From Tamarix chinensis (lineage: Eukaryota > Streptophyta > Magnoliopsida > Caryophyllales > Tamaricaceae): a stretch of DNA of 64,000 nucleotides. Below, one piece after another: positions 23,219 to 34,409 of the stretch. Position 1 is the first letter of the stretch; each line of letters begins with the position of its first letter. Below the pieces are notes generated by a model. It did not search any database, was not told the origin of the DNA, and saw only the letters and a list, made by a program, of their open reading frames with translations. Both the position numbers and the translations under genes were made by a program. The DNA is taken from the NCBI GenBank assembly GCA_030549775.1, contig CM060180.1, forward strand, positions 30,287,090-30,351,089, read 5' to 3'.

Positions 23219-25859
23219 AACTACAATAAATTATTAGTATTAGTATTTTATTAAGATAATCATGAAATCGCATACAATACTCTATGTTGTTGAGGCCAAC
23301 CACTAATTTCATACAAGTTAGAACATATGAAAATTAGAGAACATATGTAGCACAATAGTCATCTAAAAAATATTATCAAATATGTAATAATGTAATATCC
23401 TCACTTAAATAGCATCCTCCATCACATACTACAAATAGTATCCACAAAAAGCAAGTAGTTGACCGTATTGATGTGGCATAGATACTCACCTTAAGTTTAG
23501 TCTCATGAACAGTTAGGGAGTTTGTTTGTGTTCCCATGATATCTTCCTCGTTCTTTGCTAGCTCCTTTTTGTTTAATGTCCTCTTGCGAACTACATATGA
23601 TTAGAAGGGAAAATACTCATGTTTACCATCAGAAAGTCTTTCAGCATGCCAAATATTGACATGATACTCAACTATTCCCCTCTGCTGAAAATAGAAAAGA
23701 GAAATAGAATAATTTAGCAGTCGCAGCCTTCTCATGGTCTATTCCCCTCTGCTAAAAATAGAAGAGCTGATCACGGCCAATTTTGGATGTACTGGCTTCA
23801 TGTTCAATGTGTGCAGAAGGATTCTTTACTTATTCATGAGCAAACTATTCCGTCAGAGAACAAGAATTGTAGAAAAGAGGGAGGAGGGCGAGCGCTAAAA
23901 ATTTATAGATCCTCTTTTATGTAGCATAAGAATCTTATGTATAGTTTAAAACAAATGTTTACCAAGAAACACCAAAGCCCATACTGGCATGAAGGAATAA
24001 TTTCCATCCGATAATCCTAATGATTGATGAGGCAAAAGAATAAAACATGAAAAACCACCATGTAACGTCAGCACACAATGCACTGTCTAAGCAGCCTCGC
24101 TTAAGAAATCTGCATCTTCTACCTTACAGTATCAAGATATATGTCACTTGTTAAACAACAAGACTATACCAAGGATCTCTCTAAGGGCCCCCATTTAGTT
24201 CCTAGAAAAATCAAGGAAAGAGTAAAAAAATAAAATCTTCCGAACCTTTCTTTGACTATTTGGGAGAAAAACCAAATAGCTGATTTTCAGCATTTTTATC
24301 CCTTATCATTTTTTTCATCAAATTTTCTTAAATAAACCAAACACAAGAAAATATTTTTCTTCATTTTCCCCCTTTTCCTTTGATCTTATTATAAATCAAA
24401 TAAAGCCGAAGTGGAAAATATTTGCCTCTTGTTTCTAAACTCCCAAGTTGTCGTAGTATCATTCATCCATTGGACAAGTACTTAAGTGGTCGCTACATTA
24501 CCTTTTTTGACAAAACACCTATCCAATATAGCAACAGGAGCATATGCCAACTCTATAGTGGAATAATTAAACAAAGAAGAGTTATAATGCAAACTTACAC
24601 CAGATATCTAACGTCACAAGCAGAGGGGAAACTTTGTAAGGGTTGGAGAGGTTTTTCGGGGCTAGGAGAAACAAACAAGAAAAGAGATGGAGGGGGGAGG
24701 ATGAGAAGGTAGCTCAATTGGGAGGTGCTACGTGTAGAGGAAGGATGGCACGATTGGGTGTTTGGTGGTGGGTCGGTTGGAAGTGCTGGAAAATGGAGAA
24801 GGTGGCCGGGGCGTGGAGACTGGTGGTGCTGGAAGGATGGTGGTCGGTTGAGGGCTGGAGTTGGGTGAGGTAATGCAGCGAGAAGAAGAGGAGGAAAGTG
24901 GTGGAGGAGCTGAAAACGGGGAGGGCTGCGACGGGCTGGGGAGATGGGTGTTGAAAATGCAGAGGGTAGGAGGTTGGTAGGGGACTGCTTGGTGAGGTAG
25001 GTTAGCTGAAGGAAAAAAAATGGTGAAGAGAAGGGGAGCACCGGAGCAGGGTTATTTGCCTATTTGGCACGGGGATTAGTGAGTGTGTGAGTTTGTTGTG
25101 GGTAACCCAGCAACCACTATTCTCAATGCACCACTTCCCCAATTTCGACGCATTAATCATGCAGCCCCAAGTCCATCACATTGCTTCACAGGGAACACAT
25201 ACATTCAGCAAAGTAATACAAGAACTAAAAAGAAAACAATTAAAAAATTAAAAAATTAAAAAATGAAAAATCCAGCTTCTCCAACCAACGACACAATCCA
25301 CTTGATGCCAAAATAAAATAACCTCAAGGCCTAAAAACTCACCCAATACCGTCGAGAAAAAGCCTCCCCCGAGACCTCATTGTCTCGTTCCTTATCAGTC
25401 GAATTGGACCTCCCTAGACTCAGCAAAGTGGCAGGTGGCAGCACAGAGTTGATTACTCTCGGAATTCTGGACTCTGGATCGAGATACAACACAACATCAG
25501 TGAGTCACGAAGCTGAATGAGGGATCAAGGGAGGTACTGAGTGTAGACCAGTGGAAGTGGTGATTGGTCTGGTTATGGTCATGGAAGTCTGGAAGATATG
25601 TTTCTGCCCGTTTGGTTCGAATCACACAATTCACACCAAAACCAAACGCGACAGTGATGAGTGCCCAGTGACGATTGACAAAGCAGCGTCTGTGTCCTGT
25701 GTGAGTGTGTGACAGTGTGAGTGCGAGTGTGAGGTGAGGCTGTGTGACTTGTTTGTGAGCCTTAAGGCCTTACCAGACTAACCGGGTAATAGAGTATACT
25801 AGTAGTAAACTAGTATAGCAGTAAGTAGTAGTAGTAGTAGTGTAGCTGTAGCTATATAT
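23219..25859. other. Presumed 5' leader/promoter side of the hAT transposase gene, with a GC-rich block
   Basis: No recognisable protein. 24600-25800 is a strongly strand-biased GC-rich block (G/A on the plus strand) with long but meaningless open frames on both strands. The equivalent side of the other hAT (54960-55440) has similar composition. This is consistent with a transposase 5' leader or promoter zone, by inference. Confidence 0.35.
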
Positions 25860-28680
25860 GTGGGAGATATTTTGATGAGTGATATCTAATATGTTAGATT
25901 TGGAGGGAAAATAAAATATAGATATTGGGGGGGGGGAATAAGATTTAGGTGAAATATTAAAAAAATATAAAGTTACTAGAAAATTAGAAATATTTTAACT
26001 AATATCTTGTTATAGTTTATATAAAATTAAGGGGCTTAGAAAAATAAGAAGTAAGTGAAACATTTAATAGGGGACAAAGTGTTGGAAAAATATTTAGTAT
26101 TTAATGTATAAAAAATAAAATGAGTAAAAAATGAGACTTTTAAATAAAATTTAATCATTGTAAGATTTTGAGTTTATTTCTCATAGTATTTAAATGTAAA
26201 AACATTATATATAATGTTATTATTAATTATAATTATCATTTAATTTAAAGATAAAAGTTATTTGTATTTCTAACCCTAATTAAAGTTTGAGACTAAATTA
26301 TATATGTAATTTATTCATAGTATGTTTAACATTTACATCTTTATACTTTATAATGCTAATTCCCTTTGATAATATTTGTTAGTTGGTATGTTAGTAATAT
26401 TTTGTGATAGTATGTATATTTGTATTCATTTTAAAATTTTACGTTAATTATAGCTTTAGCATTTATAATATGCTTTTTTACTCCTTAATTCATAATAACA
26501 AATTACCAATAGACTAGTAGTCCACCTCCTATGTAAATTATATCATTTTTTTAATTTATTTTAACTAAAGCAATATTTATTCATTTTGTTTTAAAAATAT
26601 ACTATCATTTTAGTGAAATTTCAATTCATAAATATTGAACTCATTATTTTGTACTCAATTAATTAAATATATTATTTTTGCTAAAACTTTTTTATTTGTA
26701 AAATTAGTAGATTATTAAGAATAATTCATTGGATGTTCACCTTATCTTTTGCATGTGTGCTTTGAACTTTTTTTTTATTGATTTAATTTTATTGGATGAT
26801 TAATGATGTTGGAGCTTAAAAATCAAGATTTATTGAAACTTGAAAGATAATCTGTCAATTTTTTTTTATAGAATTACCATATAATAAGTTAATTACTAAT
26901 ATAAAAGGGTAACTAAGTTATAATTTTATAAATTTACTTAAAAATGTGGATCTTCGTCGGTAAGTTTTGTTTTGTAATTAAATTAATGACAAGTGAGATA
27001 TTTATAATAATTGCAACCAACTAAAATTGAGTTAACTCATTAAATAAATTATATTTCTAGTATTTATTTTGATATTGGTTTCTTTTATATATGAATATTT
27101 AATATTTTCATATTATAGATTGAATTTCCCTAATATAATAGTATCTTAGCATATCATAGAATCTATGACAACACATTACTAGAAACTGTGTGTGATGTGT
27201 TGGAGATGAGTTAAATATACAGGTATAGGAGGATGCAATGCATGAGTAAGCCATAATAGAAGGTATTTTTTACTTCATCCAAATAGTTTAGATTAGAAAA
27301 TGAGTTTATAACTATTGAAATGCAACACACATGAGATATATCATGAAATTATTGGATCATGGATCATAGAAAAAGAATACAAATTTATTATGACCTATTT
27401 TACAACCTATGAAATTATTGGATATTTTAAAGCTTTATTAACTTTACAACCAACTAGGGATAATATTAGCTTGGAACGATATTGAGCTAAAAGATCTAAA
27501 GGAAGTCAAGGATGAGTCATCATCATCAAGTTTGCAATGACAACAAATCTAGCCCCTCACAATCCTCACTAAGAATATCATATTAAGATTAATACTTCAA
27601 AGAATCAAAGGCTCGTAAGGAGTAGCTATTAACTAAAATAGGTTGGTTGAGAAAGGTACGAATGGACCAATGTGTGAGATATGTGAACAAGTAACTTAGA
27701 CTTTGATGCATGAGATTAATGATTGCTTAATTACCCAAATGTTTTATTTGGATGATGATAATCCATAGTGAAGTTGCATACTATAAAAAGATAATGAATT
27801 TGATTGAGTCTATTTCATAATCTAATACTTAGACGACGATACGTTAAAAATGACATCTACACTAATATGGGTTATTTGAATGAATTGAAATAGGAGGAGA
27901 TCAAATGACTCAGTACTGATTCAGTGACCAAAGAATATTATTGAGGATACCATGCACTTAGTTCTAGAATATTATGCCATAATATCAAGAAATGAAATAA
28001 TTAACAAAGGGAGTGCATGGTCCACCATGTTAGCAATTATAATAACGAAGGAAATGGATGATATGTATGTTGATGCAAATTGAACATGAATAATGCAGTA
28101 AAAGTAATGTAGGAAATCATGAAAATTATAATTGTAATTTAAGGTGTAAAAGGCGATATATTGTTGCTTATTAGCTATGTTGTGACCATTATAAATATCT
28201 ATCGACATATTTATAATATAGATAATTGTCTTAATACATCAGACATACAATATAGAATTTAGTGTGCTATGACAGAGTATTGTTTTACTAAGTTAGGCAT
28301 TGAGACAAATTCATTGGAATTGGTGTAGGGTTTATAATCATAAAACAATTTTGATATTTCATTTTTCACAAAGTCATTGATGATTCTTATTTTTATTTAT
28401 CACATATTTATTTATTGTATATTAAAAATTATTATTGAAAATGAAAAATAGTGGCTAGGAAAAACCAAACTAATAGTAATAGGATAAGGTCGTACTATTA
28501 TGGCTAGGAAAAAACTCTCTTATTTTAAGTTGTGATGGTGGTGTGTTCAAAGATTTTATTAGTATTCTAAAAATACTTAAAGTTAATTTTGTAAAAATTA
28601 AAAATAATTTGATTTTATTTTATTTCATACAAGTTCCCATTTTTATGTTCAAACTCGTTCTCGATCATGATTCATACTGT
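25860..28680. other. AT-rich block of unknown origin inside the hAT
   Basis: About 2.8 kb, much richer in AT than the flanks, between the GC-rich leader and the right subterminal repeats. I see no long frame on either strand. It may be a further nested insertion: the second hAT has only about 1.8 kb between transposase start and right end, against 5.9 kb here. A motif GGCTAGGAAAAAC occurs twice (28453 and 28501 areas). Confidence 0.35.
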
Positions 28681-29074
28681 TATAAATAATACCTAATTTG
28701 AGTTTTTTGATTTGACCTAAAATCTATAGACTCAAAATAGACCCGAATATGAAAAACTCAATAGATCTGACACTTAGTTGATCTGATTCACATCCGACCC
28801 ATATAGTGACTCGAACCCGAACCCAAACCTAACCCGAATTCTATAGACCTGAACTCGAGATATCCAAATAACCTAGCATCGACCCGACCCAAATCACACC
28901 CGACCCGTCAATTAACCTAAATCAAACCCGAACCCGACCCAAAGCAACATAACTCGAAACACACCCGAACCAAATTAAACCCGAACCCGACTCGATTGTA
29001 TAGTAAACAAAAGTTGACCCAACCTATATCAACCCGACCCTAACTCGACCCAAATGACCCGTTTGCCACCTCTA

Positions 29075-29082
29075 CTTAAGTC
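29075..29082 (+). repeat. Right target-site duplication of the 11.3 kb hAT
   Basis: CTTAAGTC directly after ...CCACCTCTA; the partner at 17766-17773 is CCTAAGTC. Confidence 0.85.
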
Positions 29083-31450
29083 TTCATGTTCCATGTCATC
29101 TTCTGGTATCTCATCATCGTCAATGCCATCTATTGTTTTATTGACATCCATATCTTCAATTATGATGTTAAATACTACGATAGCATATTCAATCCCATCA
29201 ACTACATCCACCACACCGTTCTCATCATCCTCGTTGTCATTTATATCCTAAATGTGACGGTGGTTCACTTCCCAAGCCACCTTCTAATTAGATCCATTAA
29301 AAGTATCATCAATATACCAAACTTGTTTTGCTTAAGATTCCAATATATATAATGATATTTTGATATCACTTATACCTTGTATACACGCTTGTAATATTGT
29401 TGTCTTGCTTATTTTTTTTCTTTCTTAGATCAATATCAAACCATTTACACTAGAACAATAGAACAAAACAATAACTAAAGTATGATAATTCAATGACATC
29501 TCACAACTGCCCATAGAAAAAAGTTTCATCAGTTCCAAGGATGCACACATCATTGTTTTGCATTGTTCTATTCATATCTCCACAATGTGTTAAATAACTA
29601 ACTTCATTAATCACACAACTATGATAAGTTGAGACATCACTAAATGGCCGATGAGAGAACACAAATAATCCATTATTATATTCAGCTAATCCACATTTCC
29701 ATACTTGTACATCTATGAATAAAGTGATATTGTAAAAATGTTATAACTAGTATTATATTAACTAAATATGAACAAAATCATAACATTTTACCTTAGATTC
29801 AAACCAAGATACAAATTATTTCTTTTGAATATCAGCCAAATTATCACCATGTTGGCTAATTTTATTCATGTGTTCACTACAATAATTTCGTAAATTTAAT
29901 ATTATCATCATATATGATATAATTAATAAAATTAGGTTACGGTAACTTGATACTTACTCTAAATAATTTTGTATTTCTGGATAATTATTGAGATTGTATC
30001 AATGAAGCTCATTTATTCACTTAATAGGTAAGCTCGTCCTGGTACTCTTACTAATAAGAGGAGCCTAACATTAGAAAACTAACAATTGATGACTTACCTT
30101 GCCTCAATGCCTTGCATGTACATAGAACAGAATGCTAATGCCTCATTAGCTACATAACCTTCAACAATAGAACCCTTCATTCGAGCAAAGTTTATGATGT
30201 ACTCTTTCAAGTATTTCAACTTTCTCTCAATGGGATACCATGCACATGACGACCTATTTGTGCTTCTTCTAATAAGTGCATTATGAGATGAACCATAACA
30301 CTAAAGAATGTCGGAGGGAATATTCTCTCAAGCTTACAAAGGAGCACTACAACAACCACCTTATGAGGTACCATATCTAGGGCTATAAATGAGACGATCC
30401 GAGCGCCCTTAGGCTTGAGCTCAACTCATTTAACAAAACAAATGAGCTGAGATGAGCTCATAAGCGAAAGCCATAAAATGAACCGAGGCACAATTTTTTG
30501 AGTTTAGGATCGACTATTTTAACTAAACAAATGGGCCAAAATGATATTTTAATGAACGGATCCGAGATGAATATTGATCTAGTTCAGCTCATTTACAACC
30601 CTAATCATAGGGAAGCATGTTTGTCCTGAGCTGTGTGTCTACAAACGTACAATCTCTTCAGCCTTGATGTTAGAGGGAAGTATCGCATAACCTTATAAAA
30701 TACTTTTTACTCACTATAGCTTCATCTATCCAGTAAGATGTACCAGACACATGACAATTATCTTGATCTACATTTCCCCTCTAATATAAAGCATAATCAT
30801 GTTTGCACACATGAATGACTTCAAAGCCTAAATCTAACTTCCTCATCCTCTTCTTTGCCTAGTAATGTGATTCGGGAAACTTATTACCTTTGGGAAAAGC
30901 TTCTTTTAGCAATTTAAGAAGCTCATCAAAATAATTATTTGTCCATTTATTTAATAACTTATGATGAATTGACTTCACCAGGAAATTTAAAGACGAGAAA
31001 TTTTTACACTTGGGATACAACTTGGCCTCCATCTCTTGGATTAACTCATTGTAGTAGAGATCATTTCCATTTCCTGCTAAGTCATTATATATAGGACCAT
31101 GCACTTCATCGTCAATATTATCCTATCATTCATTACTACCACCCACCAAATCACCAAGTATATGTTCCATCTCATCTTTTCCCTCCTCAACCATATGTAT
31201 TAATTTTGGCTTAGGTTCTACTACACCATGATACACCTACACATCATATTTCTGTATAAACCCACTCCTCAGTATGTGGTATTCAATCTCATCTATAGAT
31301 CACCACTCCAAGTTATTACACTTTATGCATGGACAATGAATGTGACAGTCTTCTCCCAAACACATGGTGTTGCCATTCTAATAAATGTTTGAAGCCCATT
31401 CCAAAATTTGTTTGAGCATCAATTCTTTAACAATGTCCAGATTTTATCAA
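29083..31450 (-). pseudogene. CACTA TNP2-type transposase, internally deleted and interrupted
   Basis: By family knowledge this is the catalytic protein of plant CACTA elements. The N-terminal transposase-associated domain lies at about 31450-31250 (MSIDKIWTLLKN, FWNGLQTFI). Then 31104-30859 gives NELIQEMEAKLYPKCKNFSS and LLKLLKEAFPKGNKFPESHY, then VDQDNCHVSGTSYWIDEAI. The large catalytic part that should follow is missing: the sequence jumps within about 200 bp to DUF4218 (LLCKLERIFPPTFFSVMVHL, then YLKEYIINFARMKGSIVEGY) near 30350-30100. DUF4216-like phrases follow (FKCKWFDIDL-like, KQVWYIDDTFNGS). Stops occur throughout. Confidence 0.75.
30378..30603. mobile_element. Short non-autonomous hAT-like element inside the CACTA gene
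   Basis: 226 bp with termini TAGGGCTATAAATGAG and CTCATTTACAACCCTA, inverted with few mismatches, and GAGCTCAACTC/GAGATGAGCTC motifs inside. The flanks ACCATATC (30370-30377) and ATCATAGG (30604-30611) match at 5 of 8, an eroded 8-bp duplication at best. It splits the DUF4218-coding part. Termini are like those of 17844-19179. Confidence 0.6.
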
Positions 31451-31480
31451 TGCTCATTTTGTCTATATGAAATATAATTT

Positions 31481-33671
31481 AATAATAATGTTGCTTCTAA
31501 TAAAATAAATTGTTTATGTACATCAAACTACAACTTTACAAAGTATAAACACTATTAAACTTAATACCATTAAAGAATAATAATTATACATAAAAAATAT
31601 ACTATAGCTCAAATAGGGTTTACTATTGAATGCCCTTGATTACCCATTTAGCCCACTCTTCTTGTAGAATACTTTACTCTATCTCTTTTTCAAAAGACGT
31701 TGCATCCACATTATAGGAGTCAATAAGATAATCAGGGTATGTACTCACTCTTATCCTAGGCCAAGACCTAAACTAATCATCAATCATTATCAACTCCCTT
31801 ACTATCTAGTCATAGTATCTTATAAATCATCTACCATCAACAACCCTAGGGTGTGTATATCTTTCTCACGCAACTACCCATGGCTGAATTTAATGCAGAG
31901 TCATAAAAAAAAAGAATATGATCTAAGCTTAAATTGTTTAATATATAAACCCCTCCCCTCCATATGATGTAGCACATCATGCACTCAATTAACATGTTTT
32001 CTAATATCCCCATTCAGAGACATACTATAGTAGTATAAAAGGTACTCGTCAAATAAATGATGCATTCTAGCCTTACAAAAGGGAAAATTAGTTACTAAAT
32101 AATCATTGATCTAAAGGTTAAAAATAATTTATTAACTCAAAGTATTGTTATGTTATTACTCTACATATTGGTTAATAACATTTTATCTAAGGCTAGTAAT
32201 CATTTTTTTATTATGATTATAATACCTTTTTTAATAATAATTTATTCAATGACAACAATATTGGCTTAATTTCAAGTACTATTATTTAATAATTTACCTT
32301 ATTTAATAAGATGTTATATGTTTTTTTTATATAAATTAGTTACCTTAAAATATTTATGTCATCGTTACAACTATATATAGATTATTCCAATATTTAATAA
32401 TAAATTGTTTAAGGGAAATAATATTTGATGATTTTAATTTTTTATTACCTTAATCATAATTTATCCTAGGTTAGAATTAATTTATTAGCTCAAAGTATTA
32501 TTATTTTGTTACTCTACATTATTATAATTATTATGATTATGTGTAATTTAGGATTGTAATGTTGGTTTGGGAAGGCTGGATCAGTTTCCATCCACTAGGA
32601 TAGTTCTGAAGTACTTCCTAAAAGTTGTTTTAAATGTGGGAGCTTAGGCAAATTTTGATTAGGTCGGGCATTTACAATTTTGCTAATTGATGAAAACAAA
32701 TTCCATTTTATTAATAACTCCTTTAATATTTTCTTCTACCTACTATAAATTTTCATGCAAGGTAGCAACTTTTGTTTTTAAATGATTTTCATCATTCACC
32801 GTCAACTATGATGTAAGGTAAGTGTGTGTGTATGTACGCACATTTTTTTTAAATTGAGTTTGGTAAGTACCTTTTAAGTTAATTTTTAAAAGGTATTTCA
32901 ATTAACATATAATTTATAATTTTTCAAATAGTTTTCCATCTTTCAAATACATTATTAGTTTTGCATCAAGTGCAAGTGTTCTTAATCATTCATTTTCATG
33001 TATTTTTTTGGTGCTCCATTCTCATAAATTAATTTTTTTCTTTTTAGTGCATTTGATTTAATACCCAATCACCACCCCAATTTTCATACCACAAACATAA
33101 TCAATTATTTAATCACAATTCACCACAATTCTTATCTAATAATAAATTATTTATCCACAACACATACATTTAATTACAATTACCAACATACATATACAAT
33201 TATCATCATATATACATTTAATTGCAATATATACATCAATAAAATTATAATCACATTTAACATTTATAAATATATAATAATTATCTCCTCTAATATTTAT
33301 ATAATAATTAATAATAACATTTGTGCAAATATATATGTATGTATGTATGTATATATAATATTGAAAAATTTAGAAAATAAAAAACATATAATAACCAGCA
33401 GAAGGAGGCGGTGACGACGACGGTTTCTCTACCGACCTTAAAATTTTTAAAATTTTACAAATTACTCATTAACTAATTATCCAAACAAAATAATCAAATT
33501 ATATGTGAATAAATGGGTGACAAGAGGTGGCAGTGAAGGTGACAGAGGCGGTAGCGGCAATGGTGGAAGTTGCTAAAATCACAAAAAACCATAGAGAAAC
33601 AAAATCAATATCAATTAATAAGGATAAGACACATCATTAACACAATAGATTAACAAAAAATTAAACTTTAT
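31481..33671. other. AT-rich region between the CACTA gene and the copia element
   Basis: Probably the 5' end of the CACTA copy plus unassigned DNA; no CACTA terminus was found. On the minus strand, 31915-31620 has a coding-like phrase with stops (FRSWPRIRVSTYPDYLIDSY, then QEEWAKWVIKGI) that I do not recognise. Two short GC-rich patches (33398-33440, 33515-33565) sit in otherwise AT-rich sequence. Confidence 0.4.
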
Positions 33672-34352
33672 TGTCGGGGGCCCCTCCTATTTTGTGGGGC
33701 CATAACAAAAAAAGAAAAAAATGTATTAAAAAACATAAAAGAATAAAACAGTGGAAATTAATGGTGGTTAATGCACCAATAGGCTTTCTGACTTGGTAAA
33801 TAAAAGTTACACATTATTTAATTGCTCGTGGGGTTATTTCCATAGACGAAATAATCATATTTGATCATTCAGTTACTTCTCTAGAAGTTTCACATATTAA
33901 AGTTAAAACTTTTAATGAAGAAGACTAGAGTTCCGTAATGGTGGTTCATATATTCATCTATAAATACCTTTGCTTGGAGAAGGCAAAATGATTCATATGT
34001 TGTAAAGAACATCCACAACACAAGTGAGAGATACCTACTTTTAAAGTGTGAGAAAGAGAGGCACATAAAAAGTGAGGGAGATTATTACTTCTTATAATCC
34101 ATCCTTTGTGGGTGAGGTCATTTGAGAGAGATCCTCTAGTTTTTATTGGAGATGTTATTATTATAATCCTACTAATTACAGTGCAAGTTTTAATAGACCA
34201 AAGATTCCGTGGTTATTACCTTCGCCTTGAAAGGTTTTCCACGTAAAAAATCTTGGTTTCCTTATCTACCTTATTTTTTACAATTCATTTTAGCTCATTT
34301 TAAATTTCACAAAGAGGAAAAAGTTATTCCATAAATTAATTCATTTTTTCCA
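33672..34352 (+). repeat. 5' LTR of the copia element
   Basis: Begins TGTCGGGGGCCCCTCC and ends TTTTTTCCA four bases before the primer-binding site. It matches the 3' LTR at 38349 for about 550 bp with many scattered differences. Contains a TATA box CTATAAATAC at 33958-33967, the expected LTR promoter. Confidence 0.85.
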
Positions 34353-34356
34353 ATAG

Positions 34357-34369
34357 TGGTATCAGAGCC
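34357..34369 (+). other. Primer-binding site of the copia element
   Basis: TGGTATCAGAGCC, complementary to the 3' end of initiator methionine tRNA, four bases after the LTR end; the standard site in plant copia elements. Confidence 0.9.
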
Positions 34370-34409
34370 TATTTTTTGTTGGGCCATCATATTCTTATGT
34401 GATTTGATA

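Larger units (their letters stand above)
17774..29074 (-). mobile_element. hAT transposon, 11.3 kb with nested inserts
   Basis: Left terminus TAGACCTGGCAAAG (17774) and right terminus TGACCCGTTTGCCACCTCTA (ending 29074) are inverted: TAGACCTGGCAAA against TAGAGGTGGCAAA. They are flanked by 8-bp duplications differing at one base. Both ends carry dense subterminal repeats of the CCCGAACC/GACCCGAAC type (17790-17830 plus 19190-19490, and 28735-29060), the presumed transposase-binding zone. It contains a minus-strand hAT transposase gene with stops (21210-23218), a nested element (17844-19179), a GC-rich region (24600-25800) and an unexplained AT-rich block (25860-28680). It interrupts the CACTA coding frame. 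Confidence 0.88.
29075..31480 (-). mobile_element. CACTA (En/Spm) element, 5' portion on the minus strand
   Basis: Continues the CACTA copy broken by the hAT. From high to low coordinates it reads the transposase-associated domain, the start of the TNP2 protein, DUF4218, DUF4216 and an acidic tail. The acidic tail (IIEDMDVNKTIDGIDDDEIP) runs to the hAT junction and stays in frame into 17773 and below (HEDL then GHLDLDMID) if the hAT and one duplication are removed. Many stops; a small element is inserted at 30378-30603. Confidence 0.8.

Noticed and set aside
24595..25041. 148-codon proline/serine-rich frame on the minus strand
   Set aside because: Composition follows the purine/pyrimidine skew, the opposite strand is open too, and no family resemblance was seen.
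25600..25640. GGTTCGAATC string suggesting a tRNA T-arm
   Set aside because: No matching acceptor, D-arm or anticodon arm nearby; chance match in the hAT leader.
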